Part shown: positions 8,567-10,340 of the stretch, piece after piece
Position numbering within the stretch: position 1 is the first letter of the stretch
Layout of the letters: each line of letters begins with the position of its first letter
DNA from: Candidatus Brevibacterium intestinigallinarum
GTDB taxonomy: Bacteria > Actinomycetota > Actinomycetes > Actinomycetales > Brevibacteriaceae
DNA length: 10,340 bases
Assembly: GCA_019117325.1 (NCBI GenBank)
Contig: DWZY01000094.1
Span: forward strand, 1 to 10,340
Direction: 5' to 3'
Made by a program: the position numbers and the translations under genes
The notes under the pieces: model-generated
What the model saw: the letters and a program-made list of their open reading frames with translations, nothing else
Told to the model about the DNA's origin: nothing
The model's database searches: none

Positions 8567-9742
8567 TCAGAGCTGACCCAGCGCCTGCTCCAGATCGGCC
8601 AGCAGATCGTCGATCGTCTCGATGCCCACGGACAGTCGCACGACCTCCTCCGGCACCGCCAGTTCCGTGCCGCGGACGGACGCGTGCGTCATCGCCTCGG
8701 GGTAGTTGACCAGAGACTCGACGCCGCCCAGCGACTCGGCGAGCGTGAACAGCGTGAGCGACTCCGCGAACCGGCGCGCCGTGGCACCGTCCGCCAGTGC
8801 GAGGGAGACCATGCCGCCGAAGCCGCTCATCTGCGCCCGGGCGATGTCGTGGCCCGGGTGCGACTCGAGGCCGGGGTAGTAGACGGCGCGCACCGCGTCG
8901 TGGCGGTCGAGGTAGCCCGCGACCAGACCCGCGTTCGCGCTGTGGCGCTCCATGCGGATCGCAAGGGTCTTGAGCCCGCGCGTCGTGAGGAACGCGTCGT
9001 GGGGACCGCTGATCGCACCGGCGGCGAACTGCTGGAAGCCGGCCTTCTCCGCGATCTGCGCATCGCTCGTCACGAGCGCACCGCCCACCACATCGGAGTG
9101 CCCGCCCAGGTACTTCGTCGTCGAGTGGACGACGACGTCCGCGCCCAGCAGCAGGGGACGCTGAAGAGCAGGGGAGGCGAAGGTGTTGTCGACGACGACG
9201 AGGGCGCCGGCCTCATGGCCGATCCGCGCGAGCTCCGCGATGTCCGCGATCCCCATGAGCGGGTTCGAGGGGGTCTCGACCCAGAGCACCCGCGCGGGCG
9301 ACTCCTGCAGGGCGGCGGTGACGGCCTCGGTGTTCGTCATGTCGACGATGCGCAGGGACACGCCCCACGGGCCCAGGATCTGATCGACCAGGCGGTGCGT
9401 GCCGCCGTAGACGTCATTGCCCATGAGGACGGTGTCGCCGGGGGTGAGGACGGCGCGCAGCAGGGCGTCCTCCGCGGCCAGGCCGGAGGCGAAGGACAGG
9501 CCGAACTCGCCGCCCTCCAGCGCAGCCAGCTGGGTCTGCAGCGCGGTCCGGGTGGGGTTCGCGCTGCGACCGTACTCGTAGCCGCCGCGCAGGCCGCCGA
9601 TCCCGTCCTGCGCGTACGTCGACGACACGTGCAGCGGCGGGATGACCGCGCCGGTCGTGGGATCGTGCGCCTGGCCGGCGTGGATCGCCAGCGTGTCGAA
9701 GCCCTGTGCTGCGGTCCGTGCGCCGTCGGTCTGCTCGCTCAC
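8567..9742 (-). CDS. metB: Cystathionine gamma-synthase/lyase (Cys/Met metabolism PLP enzyme)
   Basis: A 391-residue, full-length PLP enzyme of the Cys/Met metabolism family, cytoplasmic and probably tetrameric. Visible are YEYGRSANPT (Y57, R59, which contact PLP phosphate), SFASGLAAEDA, VETPSNP, DNTFASP (D185), the PLP lysine K210 in STTKYLGGHSD, SLGGVESL, and R369 of VRLSVGIE. Gamma-synthase (O-acyl-homoserine + Cys to cystathionine) and gamma-lyase (cystathionine to Cys + 2-oxobutyrate + ammonia) cannot be separated reliably from sequence. The partner beta-synthase argues for a role in reverse transsulfuration, where lyase activity would be needed. The start is GTG 9742, overlapping the upstream stop in GTGA, with AAGGAG (9750-9755) 7 nt before it, so translation is coupled. 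Confidence 0.93.
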   Translation of the reverse strand: MSEQTDGARTAAQGFDTLAIHAGQAHDPTTGAVIPPLHVSSTYAQDGIGGLRGGYEYGRSANPTRTALQTQLAALEGGEFGLSFASGLAAEDALLRAVLTPGDTVLMGNDVYGGTHRLVDQILGPWGVSLRIVDMTNTEAVTAALQESPARVLWVETPSNPLMGIADIAELARIGHEAGALVVVDNTFASPALQRPLLLGADVVVHSTTKYLGGHSDVVGGALVTSDAQIAEKAGFQQFAAGAISGPHDAFLTTRGLKTLAIRMERHSANAGLVAGYLDRHDAVRAVYYPGLESHPGHDIARAQMSGFGGMVSLALADGATARRFAESLTLFTLAESLGGVESLVNYPEAMTHASVRGTELAVPEEVVRLSVGIETIDDLLADLEQALGQL

Positions 9743-10340
9743 TTCTGTGCTCCTTCTGCGGACGCATCCGCGGCCTCGTCCGCGGTCATGTGACCGCGCT
9801 CCACCATCCAGTCATCGTTGAAGATCTTGCCCATGTACCCGCGGCCGGAGTCCGGCAGCAGGACGACGACGACCGCGTCGTCCGGCAGCCTGCGCGCCAC
9901 GCGCAGCGCGGCGACCACCGCCATGCCGCTGGAGCCTCCCACCAGAAGGCCCTCCTCCCGGGCCAGCCGGCGGGTCATCGCGAAGGACTCCGCGTCCGTG
10001 ACCGTCTCGAAGGCATCGGGGACCGACGCGTCGTACGTGTCTGGGATGTAGTCCTCGCCCACGCCCTCGACGTCATAGGAGAACGCCTCGCCGCCGGCGT
10101 AGATCGACCCGTTCGGATCCGCCACGACGACGCGGACAGCACCGTCCGAGACCTCCTTGAGGTAGCGGCCGGTGCCGCTCACGGTGCCACCGGTGCCGGC
10201 GCCCACGATGAAGTGGGTGATCCGGCCGTCCGTGTCCTCCCAGATCTCCGGCCCCGTCGACTCGTAGTGGCTGAGCGGGCCGTTCTGGTTGGAGAACTGG
10301 TCCGGCTTGAACCCGCCGGGGATCTCCGCCGCCAGGCGAT
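9739..10340 (-). CDS. Cystathionine beta-synthase-like PLP enzyme, catalytic domain only, 5' end outside window
   Basis: The final 199 codons of a fold-type II PLP enzyme. The visible part starts RLAAEIPGGFKPDQFSNQNG, continues HYESTGPEIWEDTDGRITHF, the phosphate-binding glycine loop VGAGTGGTVSGTGRYLKEV, and VEGVGEDYIPDTYD, and reaches PDSGRGY, where the Ser contacts the PLP ring nitrogen. These features follow actinobacterial cystathionine beta-synthase (homocysteine + serine to cystathionine) more closely than CysK. The Schiff-base lysine lies upstream of the window edge. After KIFNDDWMVERGHM there are only 16 more residues, so the Bateman (tandem CBS) module that normally follows in the roughly 455-residue family is absent. 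The stop overlaps the next gene's GTG, so this looks native rather than a recent truncation. O-acetylserine-dependent MccA-type activity is an alternative. Confidence 0.88.
   Translation of the reverse strand, partial: RLAAEIPGGFKPDQFSNQNGPLSHYESTGPEIWEDTDGRITHFIVGAGTGGTVSGTGRYLKEVSDGAVRVVVADPNGSIYAGGEAFSYDVEGVGEDYIPDTYDASVPDAFETVTDAESFAMTRRLAREEGLLVGGSSGMAVVAALRVARRLPDDAVVVVLLPDSGRGYMGKIFNDDWMVERGHMTADEAADASAEGAQK

Noticed and set aside
8495..9793. A 432-codon open frame on the plus strand
   Set aside because: Antisense to the cystathionine gamma-synthase gene, with no motif of its own.

Overview
The window is GC-rich and almost entirely coding. The order gyrB-gyrA-DUF3566 gene-tRNA-Ile(GAU)-tRNA-Ala(UGC), a 39-residue DLW-39-type peptide, and the style of the GyrA and GyrB proteins all point to an actinobacterium, plausibly Micrococcales or Actinomycetales. 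I cannot name a genus from the sequence alone.

All intact genes lie on the minus strand, so transcription reads from high to low coordinates. At the right edge (10340 to 8567) is a translationally coupled sulfur amino acid pair: the 3' part of a cystathionine beta-synthase-like gene, then a complete cystathionine gamma-synthase/lyase gene. A 205-bp gap follows, with a probable promoter and a perfect 12-bp palindrome. Next comes the gyrase unit: gyrB, a 79-bp gap with a GC-rich hairpin, gyrA, and a DUF3566 membrane protein whose GTG start overlaps the gyrA stop. A perfect 18-bp stem with a short U run closes it. A promoter overlapping the end of that terminator then drives a compact stable-RNA unit: tRNA-Ile, a 39-codon gene with a strong Shine-Dalgarno, and tRNA-Ala. 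A 17-bp stem with a GAAA loop follows. Downstream is a cytosine-deaminase-like amidohydrolase (1146-2363).

The left 1.1 kb is decayed. A plus-strand TetR C-terminus and a minus-strand SMP-30/gluconolactonase C-terminal two-thirds abut at about 845-885. Each lacks its 5' end, which fits one deletion that removed a divergent promoter and both gene starts. Further left, an SRPBCC-family gene has a start codon and first dozen residues, but its continuation is in another frame with about 40 residues missing.

Points most worth a second look: the TetR/SMP-30 and SRPBCC deletions; isoleucine in GyrA at the E. coli Ser83 quinolone position, in an altered local context; gyrB preceded by sulfur genes rather than recF/dciA; a cystathionine beta-synthase without a Bateman module; and the peptide gene sandwiched between two tRNAs. 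I saw no CRISPR array, insertion sequence, phage gene or convincing wholly new system. All family assignments come from reading motifs by eye, without database searches.
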